Origin: Rachycentron canadum
Taxonomy: Eukaryota; Chordata; Actinopteri; Carangiformes; Rachycentridae
Assembly (NCBI GenBank): GCA_038496675.1
Contig: CM076654.1
Coordinates: forward strand, 2,408,688 to 2,472,687
DNA: 64,000 nt
Direction of reading: 5' to 3'
Both the position numbers and the translations under genes were made by a program. This document shows positions 47,035 through 61,130 of the stretch, one piece after another. Position 1 is the first letter of the stretch. Every line of letters begins with the position of its first letter. The notes under the pieces are model-generated. The model made no database searches. It saw only the letters and a list, made by a program, of their open reading frames with translations, and was not told the origin of the DNA.

Positions 47035-48741
47035 TCAGTGAATTAATCATGTTTTGTTGATACATGTGTGCACTTTTGTGCCTTTGTATACACCTGCAGA
47101 CTCATCTCTGTGTGTCTGTAAGTGAACAAGCTACAAAAATCTATTTCAGCACCAACTGGTGTGATCTCCATGATTTCCCAGTGGCCCACACACTGAAGCC
47201 AGATGCTACACACAAAAAAAAAAAAAAAAAGAGACAAAAACAAACTGTAAGGAAAACACAGGGGTGCTGTGACAGTCTGTTACAGCTAACTCTGGCACTG
47301 ATAACACTGTTCACTTCACAACTTACACCAATTTTGATGCACACTCACAAGCTGGTGTCAGTTTTTTTTTGTTTTTTTTGTTTGTTCACGAAACTTTGAA
47401 TATATTTTTTTAACAAGAGCGCTGAAGTTGTATTCGTTATCATCCACATACAGTTGATGTGTTGATCTGCTGTTCCTCCAACATACAAAAAATGTTTTTC
47501 TTTTCTTAAAGAGTAGGTTTTCGATACTTCTGTGGCTACAGTTTTAAAGCCTTTCGCCTTGACAGATGTGAAATGGGAGGTTAATTTGTTTTAAAGGATT
47601 AGTCATCAGTTTTCAGATTGTTAGAAAAAGTCAGTAACCTTGCGGGCATCTGGATTTTTCATCTCCTCGGCTCTAAGAGCCACAGTGAAACGGACCAATC
47701 GGCATCTCGTGAGGGAGGAGCTACTGGCAGACACGGGCGTGTCCTGCAATGTACATCTTTATTTAAAGAGTTTAGGTTGGGCTTAGGGTGAAGTTATCCT
47801 GTGATAGACAGATGGTTTGTCCAGCCACCTGCCAGGTTTTTTTTTTAAAGCTGCCCTTTTCCAAACCATTTTTGACGAAGCCTTCCCAGATGGTTCTGTG
47901 CAACAAACCATCTGGTGTGTCAGGTGAAGAAGTTAAGTGACTTGTTGGAATCTCAATCTGTTGCTTTTTGGAAATACATTTCAACTCACACTACAACCAA
48001 ATACTAAGGAGTTTCCACAGGCCTTTTTCTGACCTCACTTCCAAATCCTTCCTCTGTGTTGGACACAGAGTGAACTGCTGTGTAATGCCACTGGTTGTGG
48101 ATCCAAAAGACTTCTTGCCTTTTTGATGCACTTAAAAGTGTAAACCTAAGAAAAAAAATATACGTCTTGAAGCATTTATGTGAGCAGCGCATTAAATTTT
48201 CTTTCATTTATGATGTTTTTCCTGCACACATACAATATGTGCATCTTAGTCACAGATATAAAGGGATTACATCAAGTATAAACCACTTTCTATCCGCTTT
48301 CTGTCATGTTTGCTAATCTTTAGATAACCGTGTATTAGCAGCCCTCAGTGTTGACCTCAGTGTCATGATTGGCAGTAAGTTTGTAAACTCTTGCATACAG
48401 CAAATCTGGCCAGTTTTTGTAAAAACACAACAGCACTTTTCTCAATAAGCTTTGGTGCCTCTACAATCTAAGGAGAACTCAAAGGTTCCCTGTGGATCTC
48501 CCATGGGCTCAGAGTCGGCTCATGAGTCCTGACGATACTTCAACAAACCTTTGTACTTCCATCAACAAATGCCATGTATATATACCAACAAGTTCATTTT
48601 GTGTAGAGGACACCCAAATATTTCTCTGTGAACGTCTCCAAGTCTTTAATTTTAAGAAAGCAAAACACTCTGCTCCACATTAGAGAGATAATTCACTGTG
48701 TTCAATTTGTCACCCCCTGTAAATAAAGGCTAATGTGAAGT

Positions 48742-49270
48742 TACATTCACATTTACATTTACTCATTTGGCAGACGCTTTTATCTGAAGTGACTTGCGAG
48801 TAAGGGACATCACTAAAGCCTCAGCCTTGCCTTAAGCACCAAGCACAACATCTACTTAATAAGTGCAAAGAATCAAATAAAGGAGTGCACCGTAAGTGCT
48901 AGTTAGGCATCTTAGGGTGTTAGCGTTGTTAGGGGAGGAGGTGCTCTCGGAAGGGATGAGTCTTCCCTTCAGTGGCTTGTTCTACCACCAAGGAACCACA
49001 GACGAGAACCACAGACAATGCCAGACATTCTTGAAGGATCCCTGTGGCTGAGAAGGGACATAAAAAAGTAGATGTGAGAAGCCCCAGAAGTCACTCTGAA
49101 GGCGAGAAATGACCAGTAACGGTCTGAGTGAGTTGCCCCCTTTTGGGGTGATCGAAGGCCTGAGGGCCACATGCATGAAGGAAGTGCATTCAAGTACTTG
49201 AGATGAGGGATAACCATAGCCTGGCGTGGCATACTGAGTCAGGAAAGGCCTGAGTTTTCTTATGTTGTAG
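48742..49270. repeat. Teleost dispersed repeat
   Basis: It begins ACATTTACTCATTTGGCAGA followed by CGCTTTTATCTGAAGTGACT and continues with GTTCTACCACCAAGGAACCA. Both blocks are familiar from many fish genomes. It is noncoding, and its class is not certain. Confidence 0.5.
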
Positions 49271-49740
49271 GGAGAGCAAAGCTATAAAGAGGTATGTGGG
49301 TGAAAATGAGTAAAGCTACTGGAGTCATAGTTTCAAAAGTGAAAAGAGATGAATAAAACAGCTCAAGTCAAAGGTAAAGTAGGGTTGAGGAAGCGAAATG
49401 AGGGGAATTTGGAGGGCACAAAAAGTGAGCAAAACACATCCCAGCCAGGGGATATTCACCAGAGGAGAGTGCAATTAATTTAATCAGCACCACTTAAAAA
49501 ATGCTGATGAAAATCTCACTCCAGTAATAGGAGATGCCAGAAGTTAATCAAATACGTTATTGCAAAAAGTTGTCGGAAAGCAGCGTGTGATAAATCTCTT
49601 GATCCTTTCTGCTCTTTGATGCAGATTTTCCTCAGGTAAAAACCTTCATGTCTCCGCTCGCTCTCTCTTCATCCTTCTCTTTATCATCTTGAAAACATAT
49701 ATTCCCTACAAGGAACACAACATACTTTTTTCCTTTTTAA

Positions 49741-49753
49741 TCAGACACACACA

Positions 49754-49794
<41 letters not shown>
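49741..49794 (+). repeat. (CA)n microsatellite
   Basis: CA units with one early ACAGACAC interruption. Confidence 0.95.
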
Positions 49795-49795
<1 letters not shown>

Positions 49796-50259
49796 AGAAA
49801 CACTTTACTTCCAACATGGTTATGTAATGTGACTCACATTTAAATAAGGCATATTAAGTTATTTTAATTTACAGAGGTATGTTCACACTCTTCCATGCTG
49901 AGCTTTGTTGTCACTGAAATTCTGATGTGCAATTTACCATCGTCTCATGAAATATTTACCATGTATTCAGCCCTGTTTGTTACGTCTTTTAGCCTAGCAG
50001 GGTACCTCATGAACCGTTCAAAAAAATTTACTTAAATTTAGGGTGAAGTTAGGCCACGTGCCACAAGGGAACTCATTAATTTTTGAGTGGGAACAGAGCC
50101 ACCACGAGGCTATTTATAAAGGACACGCTGATTCTAAGTAAAGGTCATTTTGGAGTAGAGATTTTCACCAATTTTGAATATTTTCAGCTACTAGACTTTA
50201 ATTGTTGCAGAGATGTGATCAAATCTTTACCAAATTTGGGGTGTAACCCAGGCAGCAAC

Positions 50260-50670
50260 CTCTGGGGCTGACCATAAACTGCAGTACATCTAATGGTCAT
50301 TTGAGGCTGGCTCCATAGATGTTAAAATGCTCAACATTACAGCAGAAATACACGTGTTTCTAGCCTGGTTAACCAAATGTTTTTGGTTTCTATAGCCAAC
50401 TGTCCTCCCTCATGACACCTGTGCGGAGGGTGAATATTTAAATTGTGCATCGTTTATGGCCTGGCCACTTTGAGTCACATGAGGACGAGCGTATTCTTGC
50501 CGCAAACTGATAGGCGCCGAAGTCACAGCCCCCCCACATACCCCACCTTTTTTTCCCCCATTGTTAGATTAGCTGAAAGTTAGACGAAGCAAGGCGCTGC
50601 CAAGATGGCGACGGTGGAGCAGCTCACCCTGAGCTTCAAAATTGCTTTTCATAGACCGATTCAGATAGGT
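50260..50670. repeat. Teleost dispersed repeat (family C)
   Basis: Blocks include GGCTGGCTCCATAGATGTTA, ACATTACAGCAGAAATACAC, CACTTTGAGTCACATGAGG and CCAAGATGGCGACGGTGG. The last resembles the CCAAGATGGCC block of family B. Recognised only from memory of similar fish repeats. Confidence 0.45.
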
Positions 50671-52097
50671 GATGCCAAAGAGGCCATGTCCATCAAGATG
50701 TTAAAAAAATGCAGTTGTTACCAAATTTAGAGATGAAGATATTAGTTCCAAGTGATCATTCCCTGAGGTATTTAATCTACGGGTTACTTGATGAAGTTAA
50801 AGGCCCATCACTTATGATTCTGACTTCCTGTTCACACATACTGACTGAAGGTAGCACACAGGTGTTGCATTTGACAGCAGTAAAGCTTGTGGGTGTTAAG
50901 CAGGTAATTTACACATTAGTGTCGTGTTATTCTCTCCGGTTCCCACTATACAGCAGTAAATTTCCCAAGTGATGTGTTTCTACAAATTGCTTTCAAGTCC
51001 AGGTAGCACACCGCAAAACGACAATCTGCCACCAATTCACATGTACTGACTCAAACACTAGAGGTGCAACAGGTTGTCAGTCATTCTGAAGGATCCTGGT
51101 GCCTCCACCTGCAAATCCACCTCTAGAGTCTCCAAGCAGTGTGGAAAAAAAACCAAGGGTTGAATTTTGCAGTTTTCCTCTGACGTGCAGGGTTTGTTTC
51201 AGTTCCCACAGGAAACACGGAGGACCTCCAAAAACCACGGTCGATATCATAATCTGTCGGATTGCAGACAGTGGGGATTTTAATGCAAATTTCAAAACAG
51301 GGTCTATTGTTAAAATAACCAATTTTGAAAAATTGAGCAGTCTGGGAGGAGATACGATGTGTTCTCCTACCTTCTTACTGAGACAGTTTAATTTGGGTAT
51401 TGTTTATCTCATCCACACAGATAGTGCTTTTTTTTTTCCCCCACTGCAAATAGAGTGTAAATAAAGTTTAGACTAAACACATCTCCATCCAGTGCACTTC
51501 CATCCCTGCCATGCATTCAGCCTCAGTAAAGTACTATGTACAAGATGCCTTAAAGACCGACTGGAAAAACTGAGTTTTGTATTATAAAATGAATTGTAAC
51601 CCAGTGTTTTCAGTCTGCATGCAATGTATTGTTCATTTTGTGCTACATTATTTATTATGGGTGCAAAATAAAAATGAAATTCTTTCCACAGAGTCAGCAC
51701 TTTTTAAGTGTAAGTCTCTCAACTTTCCTTTACTTTCCTTTTCTCTTCACATTCAGGGTGAAAAATTACCATCAACCACCAGCCAAATCGAGTTTTCCAC
51801 AGTTTTTACTGTGGGTGGATAAATCAGTCTCTTCTATCAGCATGGGATTTAAATCACTGACACTTGCTGATTTAAGGGGCCGCGCTGGTGGTTTTTGCAT
51901 GTTTTAGCCCATTAACTGCGAATCATCTACACTTTTTATTACTGAGAACAACATTTAGGTTGTAACAACACTTTTTAGATTGATTTTCTATCTTCCAGAC
52001 AGGCAGTAGCTTCACCTCGTGTCTGAAATGGAATTTAATTTTAGGAGAGTTGAGAAGAACTTCTTAAAGAACCCATTTAGTATAAAGGGAAATTTAA

Positions 52098-52420
52098 ATG
52101 TCTTCTTTGATTATAAATCAGGTCCAGGTTCTATATTAATACAGTGAAAGTATCAAAGGTCTCAGTCACAGAGAAATGCTCACAGCCTGTATTCAGAAAC
52201 TGAGCCTTAAATCCAGCTGTCAGGACTTCCTGAACTTTGTGATGTCACAACAAAAGCAGTCACTGCCCTAAGCCACGCCCCAAGCTCCGCCCACCCGGAC
52301 CCACCATCCAACCTTGCAGCATTTGGTTTGTTGCAGTGTTTACCTGAAATCTGCTATGTTTTATTGGCTCAGTCAGAAAACTATCAGCCAAACAGAGGAG
52401 AGGCTCAGATCCTTTAGTAA
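52098..52420 (+). mobile_element. Family A MITE, 3' truncated
   Basis: Shared body from TCTTCTTTGATTATAAATCA through GTGATGTCACAAC and AAGCCACGCCCC to the CAGCCAAACAGAGGAGAGG segment. Both termini are missing. Confidence 0.65.
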
Positions 52421-52929
52421 TTTTTGTCACGACATATGTTGTGGTCATATTAAGCTTTTGGTCCGGGCTTTGCCAAAGAACTCGCAGAACGTTTAGTTCC
52501 CTGCGCAACTTTAGTGCGAAGCAACAAAGATGTGACTTGGCAAAAAAATGAAATGCAAATACAGCAAATGTTCTCTGTGATTGATTACCTATCTTAGGTG
52601 AAATTTCAAGTCTCAGCAAGTTAATTTTCCTTTTGCACTGGCATGCCTGGGAGGTAGGAAATCAATCTAAAAATGTATATTAAGCCCTCAAATATAGAAG
52701 GCAGTAAAGTATAGATGACATGTACTTAGATGGCCAAAACATGCAAAACCAAAAATTCCTCTAAAGATTGAAATGAAGGACAAACCCTCCTGAAATCAGA
52801 GGACATCCCAAGGTTGGAGCAGAGTAAAGTTTTTTGTGGAAGTTGCCAGTGAGAAGAGGAACCTATCGCCCACTGTGACAGGTAGATTGACAGGTGAAAT
52901 AGTTTCCTGGCCCACTGTTCAATTTTTCA

Positions 52930-53235
52930 AGCTCCTCCACTCTTCCTATTTCCTTTCCCATCATCTCCCTGTCTATCTCTCCCTCTCTCGCTCTCTCTCT
53001 CTCTGTTTCTCAACATGTGCACCCCTCTATTCTCATGACGCTCTCTCTTCTCTGCCCCAGCCTTTTTCTCGCCTCAGCCCTCTGGCCCCTCTCGAGTTTC
53101 AACACCAGATTTCTTGTCATCTCTCTTTCTCTCTGTGTGAGTGTGTCTGTTTCTCTTCTCTCAGCCCTCTCATCTGTTTACACCCATGTTCAATTTTAAT
53201 GCCTCTCTTTCTATCTGTCCTCTTCTTCTCAGTGA
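52930..53235 (+). repeat. Pyrimidine-rich tract
   Basis: About 300 bases dominated by CTCT and TCCC motifs on the plus strand, so purine-rich in the fras1 pre-mRNA. The long frames here are low-complexity Ser/Leu runs, not genes. Confidence 0.85.
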
Positions 53236-54239
53236 GTTGACGATCCAGAGAAGATCCGTGACACCTTGTCTCTAAAATGAGATGATACCCGCTGTCCTGT
53301 CAGACTCGGTGAAATGACTAAGTACAGTCATTTATCATGTTAATTCCTCACTGAACAGCTGAACCTCTGCAGTGACTTTACATGGGAAAATTAAACAAAA
53401 TTCACTCATCTTTTTTTTCCCCCCCTCAGGAATTTTAATTCTTAATTCTGTTCCTTTTTGCACATTAGGCAAAAAACACAAAAGAGCATCTACCAGCGTT
53501 TTGCACAAGACGTGACTCCTACATTTGTACGACTGGGTCACTCCACACAGACACACAAACACACTCGCACACAAACATTCCCTCTCCAAAAATGGTTAGA
53601 GCGAACAAGGGGATTACACGTCCTTTACCTTGCCCCTCCCAGAGAGCAATTTATTTTTCTGTGCAGCCCGAAGCGCAAAGTTATCAACAAATGTAATCCT
53701 AGCGGGCCAGTTGCCAAAAAAACCTCATCTAAAGCCTACTCTGCATGAAGCAGGGGAGGTGGAGATGAATGCACAGTCACACGGTGCAGAGGATAATCTT
53801 TGCTTTCTGTCCTTCTGGGACGAGCGGGGACACACAATTACTGCACTGCTGAGGTTCACATCCCCCAACCCCGAACCTCCAGTGGTAAGACGGGTTGGGA
53901 TGAGAGAGCCAACAATTAAAGACAGAGCATGGACAAATCGGAGGGAGGTTTTTTTTTTGTTTTTTGTTTTTTTATTGTGTGTGTGTCTTTTTGGAAGGAA
54001 TCAGGTTTGGAGTGAATTCATTTTTTTCAGTTACTGTTGTCAGTGAGAGTGAAAAGCCCACAGAGCTGTTCCAGAGACGCAGCCATAACTACACAACAGC
54101 CAATACAGCAAGAAAAACTTCTTCGCTGCACAAAGAAAGGACCAAATTCAATTCTTCTGAGGCCAAACTGCAGAATTAGCTCAGCAAGCGTGTGGGAGAA
54201 ACCTGCATCAACGCCGTGATACGAGTGACTCCAGAAAGA

Positions 54240-54860
54240 CAGGCCCTATAATATACCGGACCTTGGTTGTCATGGTTACAATAATAAATAATCAGACTGC
54301 ACCAAAAGTGGCGTACTCACCTTTGTTGCCATGGCTACAATAACAACGGTCATGACTTGTTTAGGTTTAGGAAAAGCTGGTGATTTAGGTTAAAATAACT
54401 ACATCCTCCACATTAGACGATCTCCGTTGTCATGGTTACAATAATAAACACGCAGACTGCGGCGAAAGTGGTGTACCCATGTTCGTTACCATGGCTACTA
54501 TAACAGCTGTCACAAAAAGATGGATCGCACCTTGAGTGGTGTAGCTAACTTCATCGCCATGGTTACTATAACAAGGGTCACGGCTGACTCGGTATAGGAC
54601 AAGATGGCGATTTGGGCTTAAATCAGTACATGCTCAACATCAGACAATCTCTGTTGTCATGGTAACAATAATAGACTGTACTAACAGTCATTACCCAACT
54701 TCATCACCATGGTTACTATAATAACAGTCGAGGTTTGGCTAGGTTGAGGCACTGAAACTACTTGGTTAGGTTTAGGTAAAGATGGTGAGTTGGGTTAAAG
54801 TACTCCCACAGCATTCGATGATCTTTGTTGTCATGGTTGCGATAATGGTTAACCTTGTGG
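54240..54860. repeat. Degenerate tandem repeat with X-box-like palindromes
   Basis: Four diverged units. The first two are offset by exactly 160 bases: GTTGTCATGGTTAC at 54266 and 54426, and GTTGCCATGGCTAC / GTTACCATGGCTAC at 54325 and 54485. Each unit also has a GGTTTAGG or similar block followed by a GATGGYGAKTTGGGTTA-like block. In total, eight 14-base palindrome-like motifs lie between 54266 and 54840. Confidence 0.65.
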
Positions 54861-56289
54861 GACTGTCATGGAAATTAGAAACAACAGAAACTGTTCCTTT
54901 CACACGGGAATCGAACACCACTCTCCTGTGCCATATTATATTGACCCATCCATCCATCCATCACCGCACTTGCCCTGTGTCCTGTTAACAACCGACCACT
55001 AGATGTCGCCTTGCAACTAAATGCTCAGATGACTTGGGAGCTCGTTTTGCACAGCCTTGAAAAATAACACACAGGTGCAGAGAAACTGTACCGTTGTCAG
55101 TGTTGTCGCATTAACAATGAAACTGAAAGGCAAAATTAAAATTGATGGGTGAGACAGTCAAGGTAATATTGATTAAATCGCTCCCGCCTTTCTTGAGACC
55201 TGACAAAGCATTACAGACATTCACGGCCGTCAAAATTACACCTAACAAAAACTGCTATTAATGCCAACGGTTTTCCAGTTCAGAGAGAAAAAAAAAAAGA
55301 TAGAATATGGCTCTCACAAAAGCTTTTCTGCTTCTCAAGTGAAGTGCACAAGAGAGGTCATGCTACAGATAGAACAGCAGAGTGAAGTCATCATGAATAA
55401 AAATATTGGTCGACTATGCATCAAAGCCAACAAATGCATTTATTTTCAGAGATGTACTGAGTAAATATAGTGCTCGTAAAAGAAGGCTGCCCTCGTGGTG
55501 CCACACTCTAAAGGAACACAGGTGGACTATGAATGAGTTTCACTGCCATTCTGGAGATACCGCTCATCTCTAAAAGATGGACAATTATTCAAAAGGCTGG
55601 TAAACTAAATAAAGCTCAGTTTTTCCTTTACTACGTCCTTTTAGGAGGTGGCAGAAAATAAAGAGGGAGCTGCAACAGTGATATTCTGTTCGTCTGCAGG
55701 TGATGGAGCGCTAGCAAAATACTTCCCCTGTGTCCTACAAAGGTAAATATATAGTCATTAAATCTAGACCAATCAAGTTGCACCACAAGTTGAACCATAA
55801 TATCAAATAGTAGTTGGAGTATTCTGCAAAACCTGGGATTACGTTAAGTGCCAATGGTTTTCTCGACCATCTACAATGTCTCCACATGTCAACTATCATG
55901 TGGTTAAGGTCAGGAATAGATTGCAGATGACAAATCAACTATGCTTAGGTAGGGTTGGGGTTAACTAACTCACTATTGCGTTCAGTAAAAATGCAAATAT
56001 TAATTACAAGTCCAACTTCCTTCATGGAAGTCAAACATGCTACTCGCCCATCCATCATTCTGACCGATATATACTCACTTTCAGCAAAAATCGTCCAATA
56101 TTGATGTCATTCTTGAGGAAACTGGGTTGTCAAATGGCCGTCACACATCCATAACGAACAAGGCGAGAAGCTAGAAAATTAAACCTGAGGGAAAATGAAT
56201 TTTAAAGGTTGCAGGATGCCACGTTACCCCACTGTCATCCTCCTACGTGTAGAAGGATGATCGTCTTCCCTAAGTATGACCAGCTGAGG

Positions 56290-56475
56290 CAGTGTGATAT
56301 TCAAGGCTGATCCACCCACCCAGTTTTTCCTCCCCACTGTCACTAGGTGCTGCTCATTGCAGGAACTGCTGGGCTTCTCTTTAAAATAATGAAAGGTTAT
56401 CATCTTACCATGTAAAGTGCCTTGAGATAATGTTTATATTGGCGATATCCAAATTAAATCGAACTGACTGTTGCT
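56290..56475 (+). mobile_element. L2-like LINE 3' tail
   Basis: It contains CTGCTGGGCTTCTCTTTAAA and CATGTAAAGTGCCTTGAGAT, then GGCGATATCCAAATTAAATC, the usual order at the 3' end of fish L2-type LINEs. Confidence 0.55.
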
Positions 56476-56693
56476 CGAGTCGTGAGCATGTGTGTCACTG
56501 TAGACACTGATCCAAACTCAATCTGTTGGTTTATTTAATGATGAAAGCAATATTTTCCTAACAAACTTTGTTTAAACTTACCCTAGTACATAAAGTTGCC
56601 TAAAACTATTTTTTGGGGCATTTTTAATCTTTATAATCTTTTTACAGGACTTGGTGTATGTATGTTTCTGGGTACTTCTAATTCACACATTAA

Positions 56694-56698
<5 letters not shown>

Positions 56699-56747
<49 letters not shown>

Positions 56748-56748
56748 N

Positions 56749-56803
<55 letters not shown>
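56699..56803 (+). repeat. (CT)n microsatellite
   Basis: About 105 bases of CT with a single ambiguous base at 56748; its assembled length may be unreliable. Confidence 0.97.
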
Positions 56804-56806
<3 letters not shown>

Positions 56807-57589
56807 CCCTGTAGCACTGTGCTTTTCTCCTTTTAAATGGGAGATGGAAAAACAGTCAACTCTAGTTTCTCTAGTTTTTTTCTAGTTTTTTTTTCCTTTT
56901 TTTTGCTCTTACTCAAGCTTCTATTTGTTGTAGAGATATACAGTATGAGCAACAAGCCAACTGTATTTTATGTCATAGAGCCATTAGAGACGTGCCGGGG
57001 AAAAAAAAAGGAGAAACGGGTTGGAGAGGACAAAAAAAAAAAAGTAGGGGAAGAAGGGAGGATGTTCACATCCTCCATAATTATTAACAAGCTGACTTTG
57101 AATACACACATGAGCAGACACAGTAAAGCATTCTGTCATGAGCCAGAGGCGCTATAAAAAAAGCCCCAGGGAGGCCTGCAGTGAGACACTGGGCTCTGGG
57201 TGGTCCTGCTCCTCTGCCAAGAGGTGCTACAATCCACTGTAAATGTCTCCAGCACTTTACACCTCACACACTCACTGCTACTGTCAGCTGACACCCTCCT
57301 CTACCTCTTCCTCTTCTTCCCTCATCCCTTCCAGTGATTCCTGTTCACTCAGGCTAAATGCACCCTAATGGCCTCGGCCTAAGGACCCGCTGATTTACAG
57401 TCGCAGTGATTGTTGGTCCCACTTTGCACTGCTGCTGTTGTTGTTCTGTTCTCGGGAGACGCTGCTCGGGAAAAACAAAGAGGCTTTGCTCTCATTAACG
57501 CCAGTTATATGTTAAAGGCAATGGTCCACTGGCTGGTTTGCTGGGACACACCAAGGGTTTGCGTTGAGAATTTGACACCATAGTCGGTT

Positions 57590-57800
57590 GTATAAGTGCA
57601 TGACAGGGGACATCTTGCACAACCACTGTACTCATTTGTTTTTACTGTGCAACACTGGAGAATGAAATATCTGCAGTATTGATGCAGTCTAGATGCTGGA
57701 TTAATGCATGAGAGGGGACTTCTTCAATGGACGCCGCCAGGGTATATTGCACCAAAGCAGGACAGAGGCAGCATAAATGCATGAAGTGGGATTTCCACAA
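57590..57800. repeat. Degenerate tandem repeat
   Basis: Three related blocks: GTGCATGACAGGGGA at 57596, ATGCATGAGAGGGGA at 57704 and ATGCATGAAGTGGGA at 57777, each followed by CATC, CTTC or TTTC. Confidence 0.6.
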
Positions 57801-60800
57801 GGGGTTTGTACCATGGCCAGCACTGTATACAGAACATGTAGCTGCATGGATTGAAGCAAAATAAAACTGTCTTTCTACAGTGCCTGCTGCTGACTATCTA
57901 TTCAAGACCATCCAAGGAGCTCGTGCACATGGAGGTCTGGAATTCCAATCCTCCTGACATTATTCATTAAGGTGTGAAATTGAGCCGCAAAAGTGGCCGG
58001 ACTGTAATCACATTGTGGTTATTCTCTACTCTCTCACCCACTCCCCATTTCTCTATTTCTACCCATCATCCTCTGGAGTCACAGCAGGTCCTCCCCGCTT
58101 GATGGAGGCACTCAGCCAAACTGCTCTGAGTATATTAGCATCCCCGCAGGGGTTTAGCTCACCGAGCCACGGCTTTATTTATTGGTCCAGGCTTTGGAGC
58201 ATTGGGAATGCTTTGAGGTATATTGGTTGAGTAACAGTCAACGTAGACAGCTGTATCTATCCCGTAAGGCAGAGTCTAGTCCACTCTTAATAGCGCACAA
58301 TTTCTTATGGATGTTTTATTTGAACTTTCTGAACTATTTATTTGAGTCTGTTCCTCTCATCTCATTAACAATCTGTTATAACACAAATCAGTGACCGGTG
58401 AATTGGCTGTGATGTCATCTGAAACTGCATGTGTGCATAAATAATCTATTCACCAACCAACTAATTATTTTCACCAATTTAAATACCCACAGCCATTCCC
58501 ATTATTTCTCAGTGGGACATTAACACAGAAGTTGGCTGGTTTTGCATAAACAAATTTAAAGTAAAAAGTTCTGTTTTGTTATTATGAAAACAGGTGTCTG
58601 CATAATTGAATATTCCAATTACAATTCGCTGCTACACCCTGAACACAAACTGTCTAAGAGCTCGTAATAACAGTTGGCCGCTGCCCAAAATAAAAAATAA
58701 ATCAAAAGTTCAGCAGTCTCAATACAGAGACTAGAAATGAAGCTTAAAATGTGTTCACATTTTAGAGAATGCATTAATATTTTCCTCATACATTTAATAT
58801 TATTTCTCCCATCCGCTTTTATGACTCGGCCTGTCTGGTCGTATTAACCAAGGATATCCATGAATCACAAGCCCAAAATTGTAAAAAGATAAAAGGTGAG
58901 CAGCCATGTTACCTGGCCTGACACAAGGACCATCTCAAAAGATGAAACTATTGTTGAGTCCGATTCAGACAGAAACTTTTTTTTTTTTTTTTTATCTCCC
59001 ACAAAGTGGTGTGCAGACTGGAAGGAAACAAAAGCTCACTATTCAGACTTTAAATCAAGATGGATGTATCCTCTGTGAGATCAGCCATAGGTTTCTACAG
59101 GGTGGCTTTGAAGCTCAGAGTGAGCTGCTCCACTGTTGCCATCTTGGCAGTGTCTGACTTCCACCCAATTTCCAGTTTATCCAAAAACGTGCAGAGAGGT
59201 GGGGCACTCAAAGTGGCCACACCCTCAGGTAAGTTTAGCTTTAAGTCTGAATAAAATGTAAATGGCTGAAATTCACTGTAGAGACAAAGACATTTTTTTT
59301 TTTTTTTTTTACTGCAGTAAAGTTGGACATTTTAACATGAGTCTGAGGAGCCAGTCTCAAGCGGTCATTTCAGGAACTGCAGTTCTCGGTACTCCAGTGT
59401 TAGTTTGATCTTAAGCCTCGGAGGCTGCTGCATGTTTATAGGCGCGACGGTGTGGGTAGACAGAGTTAATATCTACTGGCACGTTTTTACACTAGAGGCA
59501 AGCTGTCGATTGTTTTCATTAAAACAAATCCTGGGGCGCTAAAACTAAGAACCGAACCCAGTTTTCAGCAGTGGTGAGAAAATATTAGCTGCTGTGTCAC
59601 CTGTGTGACCCCTTATTCGTAGTTTTAGCCTCCACTTGGCTTTAATCACTTTTAAAATATTCAAATTTTGCTTCAAACAGTGTTTCAAATGAATGGCTGC
59701 ACCAAGGACTCAAGACAACCTAAATAAATTAGTAATGAATTTGACAATACAATATAACTCTTTGTTTTTTGGGTTTTTTTTTTTTAAAGGGTCTATTTCC
59801 TGGTAGAGACCTTCAGTTTCTTTCCTATGGGTGTGAAGTGATTGACAGGAGAGCACGGTGTAATGCAACAGCACTGATATTAAAACACTCAGCTCTGACT
59901 GAGTAAATGAACAATACAACAGAGAAGTTTGGAAAAAAAAGCAAATAAAAAAAAAAAAGATTTGAGTCAATTTTCAATTACAAATCCACTTTCAAGCGCT
60001 AACTGTTTTTTTTTTTTTATGTTCCTTTTTGAAAGACCAGAGGCAGCAAACGGAGTAACAGGAAGGAGAGGGGCGAATATATAAGAATATTTAATTATAC
60101 AAACATGCATGACAAAATCTTGAAGGGCTTTTTGTTCTTGTTTGAAAGGACGGCAGAACTCAACTAACTTCACCGAACAATCTCACTGGGGAGACTGAGC
60201 CACGGTGCAGCGACAGTTCAGGGGGCAGGCTACAACAAGCAAGACTTCTCCAATTTTATACAATACATGAGCACAATTGGTTGCCCGAGTGTCTGTTCTG
60301 AAGCAGTATTACTTCCACTCCCCGAGAGAGCTCTCGCCTTCGTCCCTTCGTAACATATTCAGGCAGAACATCCAGTTCAAGTTATCCTGATAACCAATCC
60401 ACTGGAATCAAGTCACAGAGTTCATTTCAGGACCCTCAAGCCGCAGAGCCCCACTGTTGAACTGCTCCTTGGTGAACTGTCAATTCACTTTCTGCCCCAC
60501 TGACTTGATGTGAGATATTACGGCTCCTGATTTTGCATAAAGACATGTCAGAATCTGAATCTTTGCTTTTTTTTTTTTTTTTTTTGTTTAGTTTTTTTTT
60601 TGTTATGGGATTAAACAGAAATAGAGACAAAAACATTTACAGACACTTAGCAGAGAGACCCAAAGAGAAAGACCACGGGAAGAACAGCATCAGGTCCTTT
60701 TTGATGCCAACATGGAGACCAACTGGCTACTTGAGTATGTGTATATAGGGACAAATCATATATTGATGTATATAATTAAATATTGTCACTTATATGGAAA

Positions 60801-60837
60801 ACATGACAATACCAAGGGGAAACAGCAGTGAAAACAC

Positions 60838-61130
60838 CATGAGTTCTCCCATCGGTTTGTGAGCTGCCGTTTTGAAGTCTCCAGTTTGTAATTATGTTGT
60901 ATTGAAGACTTGAAACCAGAGACTGAGACCATAAACTCATTAGGAAAACATTCACTGAGCTAATAAATCAAGGGAGAAGTAGGGACATTTTCACATAGAC
61001 TTCAATAGATCTGACTTCTTTTATACAACCAGTGGAGTCGCCCCCTGATGGTCATTAGCTTTAAGGCACCTCAGCATTTCTCCTCGGTTTTCAGATCTGG
61101 AGTCCATGTTTTTATATACAGTCTATGGAC
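60838..61130 (-). repeat. Family B dispersed repeat, inverted, internal deletion
   Basis: An inverted copy missing the centre. It includes TTGTATTGAAGACTTGAAAC, CATAGACTTCAATAG and AGTCGCCCCCTGATGGTCAT, and ends TATATACAGTCTATGG, a terminus common in teleost nonautonomous DNA transposons. Confidence 0.7.
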
